In this document: piece by piece, positions 19,951 through 30,450 of the stretch
Numbering within the stretch: the stretch's first letter is position 1
How the letters are laid out: each line of letters begins with the position of its first letter
The notes under the pieces: model-generated
Told to the model about the DNA's origin: nothing
The model's database searches: none
Seen by the model: the letters and a program-made list of their open reading frames with translations, nothing else
Position numbers and translations under genes: made by a program
Assembly: GCA_029215795.1 (NCBI GenBank)
Contig: JARDYH010000003.1
Location: forward strand, 258,575,562-258,639,561
DNA length: 64,000 nt
Direction: 5' to 3'
From: Anniella stebbinsi
Lineage: Eukaryota; Chordata; Lepidosauria; Squamata; Anniellidae

Positions 19951-21362
19951 CTAAAATATTAATTGAGCAGGGTGTTATTTGGAACCTGGAAGGCACTTCT
20001 CCAACTTAGGAGCTATTTCCTGTACTTTAATTATAGATATATTTGAAGTATACCTTTATAATGTAGTGATTATATTTTTAATATTAAAACAACGCCGGTC
20101 ACCTCCTTCTCCTGACAAGCCCTTACAACACATTCATGTCTTGCAACTTTTAAAATGGCCTCAGTGCATTTTAAAAGCGCTCACCCTCTCGTTCAAATGG
20201 AATTCAGCTTTGTTCCTGTGTAAGCTGTGATATTTCTCCAATGCTGCTTTGGCCATCTGAACTTTGAGTGGTAATAAAAGGAAAGCGTGAGGAGGGGGAG
20301 GGGAGGCCGGCATTTCTGCAGAGAGGTAACGGGAACATCACGTTGCAGGCAGTGTGAAAAAATAATGAAGAGATGGTTGAAAAATTAGAGTTGTCCTGCC
20401 AAGCCCAGAAATGTTCCTGCGTGGACAATTTTTCACTCCAGCACACAGTTAAATTAGTATGATGCAGCCAAGACGGCTGATGAATGGCCAGCATTTCCAG
20501 AACTATATATTTAATGAAACTGTAACTTTTTTTTAGCTGTTAGGAAAAGGTGGGGGAAGAAAGGAGTCACAAAGAAAGGACAGAATACAAGAGAATGAGG
20601 ACCTCTGCTATCGTGAAACTGATCTGGGCCCTGAGTTAGGGATAGGAGAGCTAGGATGCCAGTACCGGGGGGGGGGGGGGGACGGGACACACGCCCTGTT
20701 GGACTGCCTAAATCCAAACCACTACACATCCTGCTCAGCGTCCTTCCAGCTCCGTGAGATCTCATCACTATACTTTGTGTGTGTTTTCAAGTTGCTCACA
20801 AGGACTAGAAACTTGGTTTTCCTTTCTTTAAGGAAACATGAATGTCTAAGGATTTCAGCAGAGGATAAACACGTCTCGAGTTACTGTCAACTACTGATGG
20901 GGGAAATGAGGTGCTGAATATTTTAAGCTACCGTTTTTCTTTAGGGGGTGGGGGTGGGGACAGGATAAAAATATGGGGAAAGCTTTCTCACGCACATCTA
21001 TACATCCTTCTTTATTCCAATCCAAAGAAGGGAAGGGGAAAGAATGACAGATGAACGAGGGCTCTGTTTGGTGCAGCATCATGCAAACTGTAAAGCCGGG
21101 AGGAAGCTGTTCAGTGCAACTGAAGATTTCCGGCTCTGTAAAACCAGAAGAAACACCAGCTCAAAATGCATACAGTCTCTAATTCCCTAACGAACAGCTG
21201 ACAATACCTGCAGTGTTTGTTTCCTCTGGGAAGTTGTCTTATGGGGTTGTTTCTATGGAGCCAGGGAGTGTGTAACCTGCTTAAGTATCACACAAGGCAT
21301 AATAGTTTGCCGGTTGCATTTTAGGGGAACTCTGAAGTTCTTCAGAAGATCCTTAGAAGTTC
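19951..21362. other. No gene seen; mainly single-copy DNA
   Basis: A poly-G run (20668-20682) and a G-rich block at 20945-20965 are the only simple sequences. Frames of 60-96 codons on either strand lack recognisable features. Confidence 0.4.
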
Positions 21363-21370
21363 CACAAAGA

Positions 21371-21690
21371 TAGGCTGACCATATGAAAAGGAGGACAGGG
21401 CGCATGTAACTTTAACAGTTGTAGAGAAAAGGGAATTTCAGCCAGTGTTATTTGTATGCAATTAGTTCCTGGTGAAATTCCCTCTTCATCACAACTGTTA
21501 AAGTTGCAGGGGCCCTGCCTTCTTTTGTATATGGTCACTCTAGTATAGTGCCTGCACCTTTAACTGTTGTGATGAAGAGGGAATTTCACCAGGAACTAAT
21601 TGCATACAAATGACACTGGCTGAAATTCCCTTTTCTCTACAACTGTTAAAGTTACATGAGCCCTGTCCTCCTTTTCATATGGTCAGCCTA
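21371..21690 (+). mobile_element. hAT palindromic MITE 'TAGGCTGACCATATG', 320 bp, perfect TSD
   Basis: Termini 'taggctgaccatatgaaaag' and its complement are flanked by perfect 8-base duplications cacaaaga at 21363-21370 and 21691-21698. Each half is itself an inverted repeat (ctttaacagttg ... caactgttaaag around tgaaattccctc), joined by a 42-base non-palindromic core. Related copies are at 26335, 37655 (half), 44059, 51405, 55190 (truncated) and 56596. No transposase. Confidence 0.93.
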
Positions 21691-21847
21691 CACAAAGAGA
21701 AGATCAGGAATGGCAAACAAGCTTCCTAAAAGACAAGTTTACTTACCAGTATTTATGTTTACCCACAATGCTCAGCAGTGAAGGGCAGTTGGGTGCGTTC
21801 TCTGATGCTCATCTATACTTCTCATCAGGCAGCAGTACTTCTGTCCT

Positions 21848-22064
21848 GCGGAGGCTGGTGGCTCTGAGTTTGGCGGGGATATGAATCCATTCCGGGTTTC
21901 AGTCAGAATGAGCCAGACCTCTAAAGGGGCTATCCACGGTGTTGAACCCTATCCCCCAAAATAGCTTCAGCACCTTGGATGGCTCCTTTAGAGTTCTCGC
22001 TGCTTCTGACAGAAACCAAGAATGGATTCACAGCCCCACCCAAATCAGAGCCACCAGCCTCCAC
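21848..22064. mobile_element. MITE family 'GGAGGCTGGTGGCTCTGA', full copy
   Basis: 'ggaggctggtggctctgag' at the left and 'cagagccaccagcctcc' at the right form termini of about 19 bases. Mirrored internal blocks are 'aatccattccgggtttcag'/'gaaaccaagaatggattc' and 'ggctatccacgg'/'ccttggatggctcc'. A palindrome of about 217 bases with no coding function. Confidence 0.85.
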
Positions 22065-22379
22065 TGCTTCTTTCAGCCCAAGGGCCAAATTAAACTTCTG
22101 GGAAGCTCTTGGAGGCCACATTCAAGTGGTAGGTGGGGCCAAAGGCAAAAGGGGAAGGAGCAAAAGTACAAAAAGTACCAGCATGTTTTAGCTTAAAGCT
22201 CCTACTGCCGGTAACTAAACATTTCGATCTTTTAGAATGAGGCTAACATTGCATAAAATCCAAGAAACCATCAAGCAATTGTTCACCTGGGAAATGAGTG
22301 ACAGGGACGCCATGTCTGGGCTGTGCCCAATGTGAACTGGCGGTGCCCCCCAGAGCATAGCCAGAATTCTCAACAACCT

Positions 22380-22700
22380 TTATTTTATTGCTATTATTAT
22401 TATTATTATTATTAACTTTTTATGATTACTTTTACATCCGCTTTCCCCTCCCTTCAAAGGAACCCAAGGCGGCTTATGTAATCCTCTTCCTCTCCATTTT
22501 AGCCTCACAACAACCCTGTAAGGTAGGTTAGGCTTGGGGTCAGCATCTGTCGGCTGTCCCGACCTCATCCAGTGAGCTTCATGGCCGAGGGGGGACTAGA
22601 ACCTGGATCTCCTGAGTCCCAGTCCAACACTCTAACCGCTACACCACACTGGCTTACATTTTTATCCTGCTTTTCTTCCAAGAAGTTCAAGGCGGCTCAG
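22380..22700 (-). mobile_element. tRNA-derived SINE, antisense, plus tail of a second
   Basis: The minus-strand SINE has its tail as (att)n at 22382-22413, the body 'cctcacaacaaccctgtaag' and its head at the right, 'ctctaaccgctacaccacac' then tggct. A second tail 'ttttatcctgcttttcttcc' (22660-22700) abuts it, from another minus-strand copy. Same family as 2275. Confidence 0.8.
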
Positions 22701-23007
22701 GATGATAAGTGTTGCAGTGTAATGCATCCAGAGGTGGCCAGGTTGGGGAGTCTGTTCTGACTACTACAGCATGTTGGCTGGGGGGGTTTGGGAGACTCTG
22801 CAGATCAGTGGAATCCGTCAGCCCCCGGAATCCACCTGCCCATCCTTCTGGTTTCTCCTCCAGGAGGGAAGAACTTGGAGGCTCAGCTACAACACCAGCA
22901 TCCAGCCCTGCATCCAGAACTGAACAGGGGGTTGAAATAGATGTCCTCTAAGGTACCTTCCAATTTTAGGCTCCTGTGACTACTGTACAAAGAAGCAAAT
23001 ATCATTA
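22701..23007. other. No gene seen
   Basis: About 300 bases without recognisable coding or repeat structure. Confidence 0.35.
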
Positions 23008-23385
23008 GAATTATATAATCATAGATTTGGAAGGGGCCTATAATACCATCGAGAGCAACCCTCTGCTCAATGTAGGAATCCACCCTAAAGCATGCCTGAA
23101 TGGCTGTCCAGCTGCCTCTTGAATGCTTCTAGTGTGGGAGAGCCCACGACCTCCCTATGTCATTGGTTCCATTGTCGCACTGCTCTAGCAGTCAGGAAGT
23201 TTTTCCTGATGTCCAACTGGAATTTGGTTTCCTGTAACTTGAGCCCATTATTCGGTGTCCTGCGCTCTGGGATGATCGAGAAGAGATCCTGGCCCTCCTC
23301 TTGTGACAACCTTTCAAGTACATGAAGAATGCTATCATATCTCCCCTCAGTCTTCTCTTCTCAAGGCTAAACATGTGTGTTTTAA
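23008..23385 (-). pseudogene. CR1 LINE 3' end, antisense
   Basis: Plus strand begins 'aatcatagatttggaagggg' and includes 'ggctgtccagctgcctcttg', 'aggaagtttttcctgatgtc', 'ctgtaacttgagcccatta' and 'cccctcagtcttctcttctc'. This is the reverse complement of the widespread amniote CR1 3' region, which in sense ends in TCTATGATT. The element is on the minus strand, truncated and non-coding. Confidence 0.88.
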
Positions 23386-23434
23386 TTGTAAAATACTTTG
23401 GCTCCGTATGCATATTGGTCGTAAGAAGAGCCAA

Positions 23435-23594
23435 GGCCCAAATGCCCGGCTCTGAGGGGTCCTTCCTCAGAGCCAGGCATTGTGGGAGGGGGTAGCCCTG
23501 GAGTTTCCCTGTGGTACAAGCGATCTCCAGGGACAGCCCCCTCCCACAAGACCTGGCTCAAAGGAAAGACCCCTCAGAGCTAGGCATTTGGGCC
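23435..23594. mobile_element. Palindromic MITE 'GGCCCAAATGCC'
   Basis: Left arm 'ggcccaaatgcccggctctg' then aggggtc; right arm 'gacccctcagagctaggcat' then ttgggcc. Inner blocks 'gtgggagggggtagccctgg' and 'cagggacagccccctcccac' also mirror. About 160 bases. No target duplication delimited. Confidence 0.75.
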
Positions 23595-25118
23595 TGCCAT
23601 GCCAGCCAGACTTGCCACAGCAGGAGAGTGCGGCCATTTTAGCTCTCTGGAGCACCCAATGTTGTGTTGCTGGGCCTGGACCAGGCAGCAGCTCCTGAAA
23701 GCCCCGTTGGCTCTACTCGCCTGCTGTGAGTGGCTGGTGGGACTCTCTGGAGCACCCATAGGCCTGGCAGCATCCCATGGGAGGGGGGCTCAGGAGGGGG
23801 GAAGCATGCAATTTGCCACTCCTCCTGCTCTGCCACCTGAGGCAGCGGCTTCACCCCCACTTCATGGTAGGAAGTCTAGTGAAGCAGCCCCCTATTTCTT
23901 TGCCATTCCATTTTGTAAAGTATTCTAATAGTGCTGATCTGTAATGAATTCACTGGGGTTTACTCCCAATTCAATGGGCACAGAGATTGCAGCACTGAGT
24001 TTAATGTCCCCTATGCTAACCCTTTTATATAAATATATTAAAGGGAAGATGAAGATGTATGAAAATAATCATCAGCGTCGTAGCAGAGTGCCTTGATTAA
24101 AATTGCTGCATTGCGGGCCTTTGTATGACAGGTCTATTTTGATCCTTTGCAGGGATTCTGTCCAGGTCTCATGTATCTATTTGGCTCTTGATGAGGTCTG
24201 ACCATTTGCAGAGTTATATATTAAGCCTCAAGTGCTTCCAGACCTTCGAGATCTACTTGAACTGAAATATCTTTCCACTATGCCTCGGGGGTGCATTGTA
24301 ATGGGCTCAGATGAAAATATTTCAGATTTAGGAGGGGATTAATCTTGAAGTCTGACTTCCAAACAGGAGAAGGACTCTCTTTTCACTGCCAAGCCCTCTG
24401 TACTCCCAAGGCCCCAATGGACTGAGACAGCATCTGACACATCTCTTTCGATATGGGTCTGCTCCAATCACATCTTAAGCAACGTGTTGGGTGTCATTTA
24501 AAGCACCAAAGAGATGTGGGGTTAGCATGGGCTGAATTCTTTCTCTGGCTGCTGTTTCACACACCCACACACCCACACATCAGCGACATAGCCCCAAGAC
24601 CATGAGCCTAGATTCCTGAAACTTGAAATGCATACTAAGGGGACCCTAAGAGTGTGCACCTTGGGGTTATTTTGTTTTTAAAGCACATCAATTAATTATA
24701 ATTAATTGAAATGTCTCCATCTGTTTGAAGCCTGCAGTAACATCTTTAGCCATCGGGGGCAGACCTTTCTAACCAGCCCTAACTTTCCATTCCATAGAAC
24801 TGGGAGGCAGAGGTGGTTAATAGGCTGAGCGACAGAGTTATACACCTGTTTCCATCCCCCTGCTATGGGGCAGCCCCTCAGGGGAATGGAGTGGACAGAC
24901 CTATCAGGAGGTTATAGGGGACTCTTCTTAGCATGGGTTTGTGGGTGAGTACAGCAAATAATAGGAAAGTATTCCACACTGGAAGCCATCATGCGAAACA
25001 TAGAGGAAATAATACCTTATTATGGAAGTTAATGTGGGAATGAACTACTGCTGTCTGAAAAGAAGGGCATGTATATGTCCTTTGTTTGGAGGGAACACAC
25101 AGGGCTTAAATTTGACTA
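23595..25118. other. No gene seen; largely single-copy DNA
   Basis: GC-richer to 23930, then AT-rich and low in repeats (24000-24720). 24000-24450 shows no repeat signature and could be conserved non-coding DNA, but conservation cannot be judged here. 25119-25155 is a 'gtggtatacaaattcaataa' LINE-tail remnant. Confidence 0.35.
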
Positions 25119-25155
25119 TTAGGTGGTATACAAATTCAATAAATAAATAAACAAA

Positions 25156-26126
25156 CGCACAGTAGTTTGTGGGTCCTTTACATGATGTCATCCTCCAGGG
25201 CCTCTCCCGTTCTTTGCCACCATTTCACTGGCTGTTTTTTTTCAGCTTGAGGAAAGTGGGGTATTGTTTAGACATGGAGGAATGAGAGTCTCGTTTAATT
25301 GCACAATCCTGCTATACCACATCGCCATCTAGTGGTTGTGTAATGAAACATATAAAAAAGCAGGGAAACCCCTGGAAAAAAGATACATGTCAGGGAGCTG
25401 ATCTTAATCCCACAAAGAATCCAGAAGCAGAAACCTCGGTAAAGGTTTGGGTTAAAAGCTCCACGTAGAAATGCCTTACTGCCAGTAACAAAGCATTAGG
25501 AGAGGTGTTTCGACCTTTTAGAGTTGGGGAAAAGCTGCACAAAAGCTGAGAAACCACCAAACAATTGGCACTTGGGGGAAGGTGGGTGGGCCCAAGGGAA
25601 GGAGGCGTGGCCTTCTGGGAGACCCAAGAGTGTGGATTTGGTCCACAGGCCTGAGTCTCTGCACCCCTGCTGTACAGTCTTCACTGCTTCCTGTTGTTGA
25701 ATTTCTTAGCCTACCTGCCATGAGGTGAGACAAGAAATCCACAAGCTTCTTTCAGTAAATATACATCTCTTCACACCTGAAGGGAGTGTGAATGCTAGGA
25801 CCTATCCTTTAAGCTAAATTACCCTATCAACTAAATGGACAATTTCCCACAGTTCCCGACAGGCTTTAACTGAACCTTTCCTTCAGGGAGGGTCTTCAAG
25901 TTATAACCTCTGGTGAGTGGCTAATTTAGCTTACCGCCTCCCACCTCCTCTCAACTCTGCCTGCTTGACCCTGCAGCAGACTCTGGGATCTGTCAATTCT
26001 GATTTCCCCTCCCCCTCCAACAAAAACTGAGTTCCTGGGAGGGGCGAGGATTATCTCTGAGCCTAGACCTTCTGGCCAGTAGCTCCTGGGAAGCTTCCTC
26101 CTTGACTCCTGGAGAGACTTGAGGAA
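25156..26126. other. No gene seen; mixed DNA
   Basis: Contains an isolated 'gccatctagtggttgtgtaa' motif (25323) of the ATCTAGTGG family with little else aligning. 25496-25742 frames are not recognised. Confidence 0.35.
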
Positions 26127-26174
26127 TTCTTCTTCTTCTTCTTCTTCTTCTTCTTCTTCTTCTTCTTCTTCTTC
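26127..26174. repeat. (TTC)n / (GAA)n microsatellite
   Basis: About 15 uninterrupted TTC units. On the minus strand they give a poly-glutamate run inside a 120-codon frame, which I do not regard as a gene. Long GAA/TTC tracts can form triplex DNA. Confidence 0.95.
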
Positions 26175-26334
26175 AATGGCTCCGAGCCTTTTTCGGGATA
26201 CACACCAGGGAGACCAAGCCTGATCCTGACATCTCTTCATTTCTGGGTTCTGAATGCTGGATATTACCTTTAAAGCCCTTAACACCATAGGATTGGTATA
26301 TTTTAAACACTACCTCCTACCATATGAGTTTGCC

Positions 26335-26653
26335 TAGGGTGACCATATGAAAAGGAGGACAGGGCTTCTGTATCTTTAAAAGGGAATTTCAGCAGGTGTC
26401 ATTTGTATGCATGCAGCACCTGGTGAAATTCCACTCTTCATCACAACAGTTAAAGCTGCAGGAGCCCTGCCCTAGGTATACTAGAGTGACTAGATACCAA
26501 AGAGGGCAGGGCTCCTGCAGCTTTAACTGTTGTGCTGAAGAGGGAATTTCACTAGGTGCTTCATGCAGGCAAATGACACCTGCTGAAATTACCTTTTCTG
26601 TGCAACTGTTAAAGACACAGGAACCCTGTCCTCCTTTTCATATGGTCGCCCTA
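26335..26653 (-). mobile_element. hAT palindromic MITE 'TAGGCTGACCATATG', reverse orientation, second subfamily
   Basis: Termini 'tagggtgaccatatgaaaag' and 'cttttcatatggtcgcccta'. Target duplication agtttgcc (26327-26334) versus agcttgcc (26654-26661), 7 of 8. Internal words 'gtatgcatgcagcacctgg' and 'cagcaggtgtcatttgtatg' mark a subfamily different from the 21371 copy ('gtatgcaattagttcctgg'). The core is inverted relative to 21371, i.e. the element went in the other way round. Confidence 0.88.
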
Positions 26654-26764
26654 AGCTTGCCCTCCCTCTCCAGTCTTCAAGCAGTACCATGTTCCTGTCA
26701 CATTCAGTGGGAAGTTGTTTATCTATGTATTTTAAATTATTTTTAGGCCACATTTAAGGGTAGA

Positions 26765-27040
26765 ACCTTCCTAAGGCAATGTTCAAGTCCCCTTCTCTTC
26801 TGCCGCTCCCAGGTTGTAGATTGGCCTGCCGAGAGAGATTCATCAACTTAACAGTCTCCCGGAATTTAAGAAAGCCATAAAGACCAACCTCTTCCGGCAG
26901 GCCTATCCAGTTGAATTTTAAGATGACTTTTAATAATGTATTTGTTTTACATGCTTTTAATTAGTTATATGTATTTTATGGTGTTTTGTATTTGTTTTTG
27001 TACCCCGCCTCGATCCAGAGGGAGGGGCGAGTAAGAAATA
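26765..27040 (+). pseudogene. LINE 3' end (L2/CR1 clade), plus strand
   Basis: The decayed ORF2 end 'cttaacagtctcccggaatt', 'taagaaagccataaagacca' and 'acctcttccggcaggcctat' is followed by a T-rich UTR ending 'taccccgcctcgatccagag' and 'aataaatatattatt'. Differs in its tail from the GGGCGG type. Confidence 0.65.
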
Positions 27041-27076
27041 AATATATTATTATTGTTGTTGTTATTATCATTATTA
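27041..27076. repeat. (ATT)n/(GTT)n microsatellite between two LINE tails
   Basis: Short trinucleotide array where the tails of a plus-strand and a minus-strand LINE meet. Confidence 0.85.
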
Positions 27077-27330
27077 TAATACACAATCAAAAAACAAAAG
27101 AAAAAACAATGGAATTCAACAGAAGCAGTGCTTCTAAATAAAACCAACAACCCAGACATTAACAAATGCCCAGTAAAAAACAGGTGGGTCCTCAGAGCTT
27201 TCCTGAATACCTGGAAAGAAGGGGCCTGATAAGCCCCCAATGGAAGTTGATTCCAAAAGTGCGGGGCCACCACTAAAATGGTCCTCTCCCTTGTACTCAC
27301 TAGCCTAACCACTCTTGGTGGTGTGCAGGG
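27077..27330 (-). pseudogene. LINE 3' end (L2/CR1 clade), minus strand
   Basis: Minus-strand translation of 27312-27150 contains R-E-R-T-I-L-V-V-A-P-H-F-W-N-Q-L-P, then F-x-x-F-R-K-A-L-R-T-H-L-F. This is the ORF2 closing motif of L2-type LINEs. The 3' UTR runs toward 27077, tail to tail with the previous element. Confidence 0.75.
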
Positions 27331-27381
27331 GTATCTACGGATGACCTCAGTGTGGGCAGGCTTGAAGGTTAAGGCCAGCGG

Positions 27382-27533
27382 AAATTGGGGGTCTAATTTT
27401 GGTGGGGTGGTGAATCTGCTCTGGGTTTCAGTCAGTACTCTAAAGGAGCCCTATTTAGGGCTAGGTGCTGGATAGCTCCTTTAGAGTTCTGGCTGGTTCT
27501 GACTGAAACCCAGGATGGATTCACAGCCCCACC
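27382..27533. mobile_element. MITE family 'GGAGGCTGGTGGCTCTGA', internal part
   Basis: Mirrored blocks 'ctctgggtttcagtcag'/'ctgactgaaacccaggatgg' and 'actctaaaggagccctattt'/'gctggatagctcctttagag'. The outer termini are missing or decayed. Confidence 0.65.
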
Positions 27534-27539
27534 AAAGAT

Positions 27540-28003
27540 TTCTATACTGCTTTTCATGGAACGCCTTTCCCGACATGAACCTACCCGAACACTACGTTCA
27601 ACATCTAAGGCCCTCCTCCGAGTGCCTCCTCCGAGGGAAGCTCGGAGGTCAGCAACAAGAGAGAGGGCCTTCTCTGTGGTGGCTCCCCAATTGTGGAACG
27701 ATCTCCCCGACGAGGCCCGCCTGGCGCCAACATTGTTATCTTTTCAGCGCCAGGTCAAGACTTTCCTCTTCTCTCAGGCATTTGGCAATATCTGAGGAGC
27801 CTGGGTTTGTTTTGTTTTGTTTTTGTAGTTTTTGAAGTGTTGAAGTGGTTTTTAAATGTACAGATCTTGTGTATGTTGTATGTTTTTGCTGTTTAATTTT
27901 TGTATATTGTTTTTAATTGTTCTTAATCCTATGTAAACCGCCCAGAGAGCTTCGGCTATGGGGCGGTATACAAATGTAATAAATAAATAAATAAATAAAT
28001 ATT
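27540..28003 (+). pseudogene. LINE 3' end (L2/CR1 clade), well preserved, GGGCGG tail
   Basis: 27556-27795 is an open C-terminal ORF2 fragment with R-E-R-A-F-S-V-V-A-P-Q-L-W-N-D-L-P, then T-L-L-S-F-Q-R-Q-V-K-T-F-L-F, ending at tga (27793). The 3' UTR ends 'accgcccagagagcttcggc', 'tatggggcggtatacaaatg' and (aaat)n at 27980-28001. Severely 5'-truncated. The ATG at 27556 is internal to the parent protein, not a start. Confidence 0.85.
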
Positions 28004-28364
28004 CATGTAGAGCCTTGTATCAAACCAAGTAGTGTGTGTCAGAAAAGGTCACAGGACTTACGGCATTGGATCAGGCATCTAAACTTTGTGGTGTTCTGGT
28101 GCTTGTTGCAAGTTTTGTAGTTGTAGCAAATGGATTTCTCCGGGAGCAACCTGCTGCTCATTTTCGCGGAGACTTCTGCAGAGAGACTTCTTTCCCCCTA
28201 AGGAGCTTGCTTAAAAGTCATCAGGAAAAATCCCCTTTGCATTCCCCCCCTCACCCCATTTGAAGTAATCTGGGTTTTGCAAGCCCAACAGGGAGAGGAG
28301 CTATATTTAGCAAAGCTTCCATTTCAGACAGAAGCTGGTTTTCATATAAAACTGGGCAGGTTTC
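28004..28364. other. No gene seen
   Basis: Single-copy-like DNA. A 75-codon frame at 28036 has a hydrophobic stretch but no recognisable family. Confidence 0.3.
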
Positions 28365-28372
28365 CCAATAAA

Positions 28373-29244
28373 TAGGCTGACCAGGTGGCTCGGGATTTCC
28401 CGGTCCTAACCGGGAATCCAGAGGCCAACCGGGCCAACCGGGCCAACCGGGGGAAAACCGGGGTGGCGGGGGGTCACGCGGCGGTGGCAGCGAGACCCGG
28501 TGGAGGTGGAGGAGCCCGGGAAGCGGACGCCCCTGCAGGTAAGCACGAAGGGGGCACTTACCTGCTGGGGCGGCCGCTTCCCGGGCTCCTCCGCCACCTT
28601 TGCCGCCGCTGCCGGGCTCATAAGGCCAGAGGCCGTGCGGAACAGGCAGGAGAGGGCCGGATCCGGAAGTGACATAACCGGCCCTCTCCCGCCTCTTCCG
28701 CGCAGCCTCTGGCCTCCTTGGGGCTCAATCGCGATGGCGATGAGCCCTGAGGAGCCCGGACGCCCACGCCCGCCTCTTCCGCGTGGGCGTCCGGGCTCCT
28801 CGAGGCTCGTCGCCATCGCGACGAGCCCCAGAAAGGCCAGAGGCCGCGCGGAAGAGACGGGAGAGGGCCGGTTACGTCACTTCCGGATCCGGCCCTCTCC
28901 CGCCTCTTCCGCGCGGGCGGCGATGGAGGACCCCGCGCGGCTGCGCGGGCGACGGAGGACCCGGCGCGGCCGCGTGGGCGGTAGCGGAGGACCCCGCGCA
29001 GCCGCGCGGGCGACAGAGGACCCGGGGCGGTTAGCGGAGGACCCCGCGCAGCCGCGCGGGCGACGGAGGACCCGGCGCAGCCGCGCGGGCAGCAACAGAG
29101 GAACCCGCGCGGCCGCGCGGGCGACAGAGGAACCCGGCGGTAGGTCCAGGCTGGTTTTTTGGGGGGGGGGTGGCTTGGTGGGGGGGTTGTTTTGGGGGGG
29201 GCGGGGGGGACCGGGATTTTTACTTTTAAAATCTGGTCAGCCTA
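28373..29244. mobile_element. hAT non-autonomous element, GC-rich, 872 bp, perfect TSD
   Basis: Ends 'taggctgaccaggtggctcg' and (reverse) taggctgaccagatttt, with perfect duplications ccaataaa at 28365-28372 and 29245-29252. The first 11 bases match the 320-bp TAGGCTGACCA MITE family, suggesting the same transposase. The interior is CpG-rich with inverted blocks, CAGGTAAG (28536-28543) facing CTTACCTG (28557-28564), and a GC minisatellite (28919-29133). The 268- and 136-codon frames are GC artefacts. Confidence 0.88.
28919..29133. repeat. GC-rich minisatellite, ~30-bp unit
   Basis: Seven to eight degenerate units of the form gacggaggaccc-cgcg-cagccgcgcgggc. Each unit has a small self-complementary 'ccgcgcgg'-type block. 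Lies inside the hAT element above. Confidence 0.8.
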
Positions 29245-29252
29245 CCAATAAA

Positions 29253-29670
29253 GACAATGGGCAATGCGCTCTGTGCTTTTACCTTAAAACTGGTTACATC
29301 GAATAGGCTAAATTGCCAGCCAACAAGAATCTTTAAATAAATATTTTCCCACTACTCTGTGACATTTCTTTTTTTCTTCAGGACATCCTTGAGACCATTT
29401 TTTAATCTAAGAAATGTAGCTCTCCAGACTCATAAATGTCTTCTTCAACAAAATAAGAAGATTGCCTTTTTAAAAATTGATGTCTTGGGACTTTGATTAC
29501 TCTCTGCTGGATACACCCACATATCCATACACTTATAAACCCTATTCAGGCATTCAAATTACTCACATGATGAAGGAGAATGAAGACAAGTGTGCTAGCT
29601 CTCCCTTCCACTCCAGGTGAGCTGGATTTGGCCTGTGGGCTTGGCTTTAAACACCCCTGCCAAAATCAGG
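29253..29670. other. No gene seen
   Basis: AT-rich single-copy-like DNA with no recognisable repeat. Confidence 0.35.
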
Positions 29671-29862
29671 GGAGAGGCTATGGCTCAGTGGTAGAGCACC
29701 TGCTTTGCATGCAGAAGGTCATAAGTTCAGTCCCCAGCTTCTCCAAGTAAAGCTGAAAATATTCCTACCAGAAACCATGGAGAGCTGCCAGTCAGTGCTG
29801 ACAATACTGGGCTAGATGGGTCAATGGTCTAACTCAGCATAAGGTAGCTTCTTCTGTCCCAT
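29671..29862 (+). mobile_element. Second SINE family (tRNA-Ala-like head)
   Basis: 'ggctatggctcagtggtaga', 'gcacctgctttgcatgcag' and 'aagttcagtccccagc' form the tRNA-like head. The tail is 'gctagatgggtcaatggtct' and 'cagcataaggtagcttcttc'. Best preserved copy of the family in the window. Confidence 0.85.
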
Positions 29863-30065
29863 GGCTATCCTCATCATACTCCACAGACTGTAGGCAAATA
29901 TCTGCAATAGGAAGTGTTTTCTACCCATCTATGCTCCCTGAACAATTAAGGACCATGTCTTTTCAACTCATCAATTGGCCTGGCAATAGAGAGGCCACAG
30001 CCAGGGGCTCATCCCTCCTCTCTATCAATGCCTGAGTAATTTGAACATCTGTACAAGGGCTAGAT

Positions 30066-30450
30066 AAGGCATATCTACATGGGGATTTTATCTTGCACGT
30101 TTACCGAGGCTTCTGCTTCCAGATTCTTTGTGAGATTAAAATCGGCTCCTTTATACATGCGTTTTATGGGGTTTTTCTTTTTCTGCCTTTCTTTCTCTGT
30201 TTCATTATACAACCACTAGAAGGTGCTGTGGCATAGCACAAATTTGCAATTACATGAAATTTTCATTCTGCCATTTCTAAATAATACCACGCTTTCCTCT
30301 TTACGAAAAAAAATCCGCAATAATGGTTGCAAAGGATGAGAGAGGCCCTGGAGGGTGCCAATGTCATGTAAAGAACCTGCAAGTGACCATGAATGAGCAA
30401 CCACGACTGCACACAATAACACCTCGTGATGAAAGGCTCATATAATCCTT
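30066..30450 (+). repeat. Interspersed repeat, 'ATCTAGTGG' family, longest copy
   Basis: Order of blocks: 'catctacatggggattttat'-like start ('tatctacatgggg'), 'accgaggcttctgcttccag', 'tcctttatacatgcg', 'acaaccactagaaggtgctg', 'ttttcattctgcca', 'aagaacctgcaagtgacc' and a 'gcacacaataacacctcg' tail. It matches 42085-42430 in the same order, which includes the upstream half missing from copies 1 and 2. Confidence 0.5.

Noticed and set aside
25926..26288. 120-codon frame with poly-glutamate
   Set aside because: Poly-E is the (GAA)n microsatellite; no other motif.
27556..27795. Small protein-coding gene of 79 codons
   Set aside because: It is the C-terminal fragment of LINE ORF2 with its own 3' UTR and tail; the ATG is internal to the parent protein.
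28500..29306. 268-codon plus-strand frame rich in Arg/Gly/Pro
   Set aside because: Produced by a GC minisatellite and inverted repeats inside a hAT element; runs past the element end.
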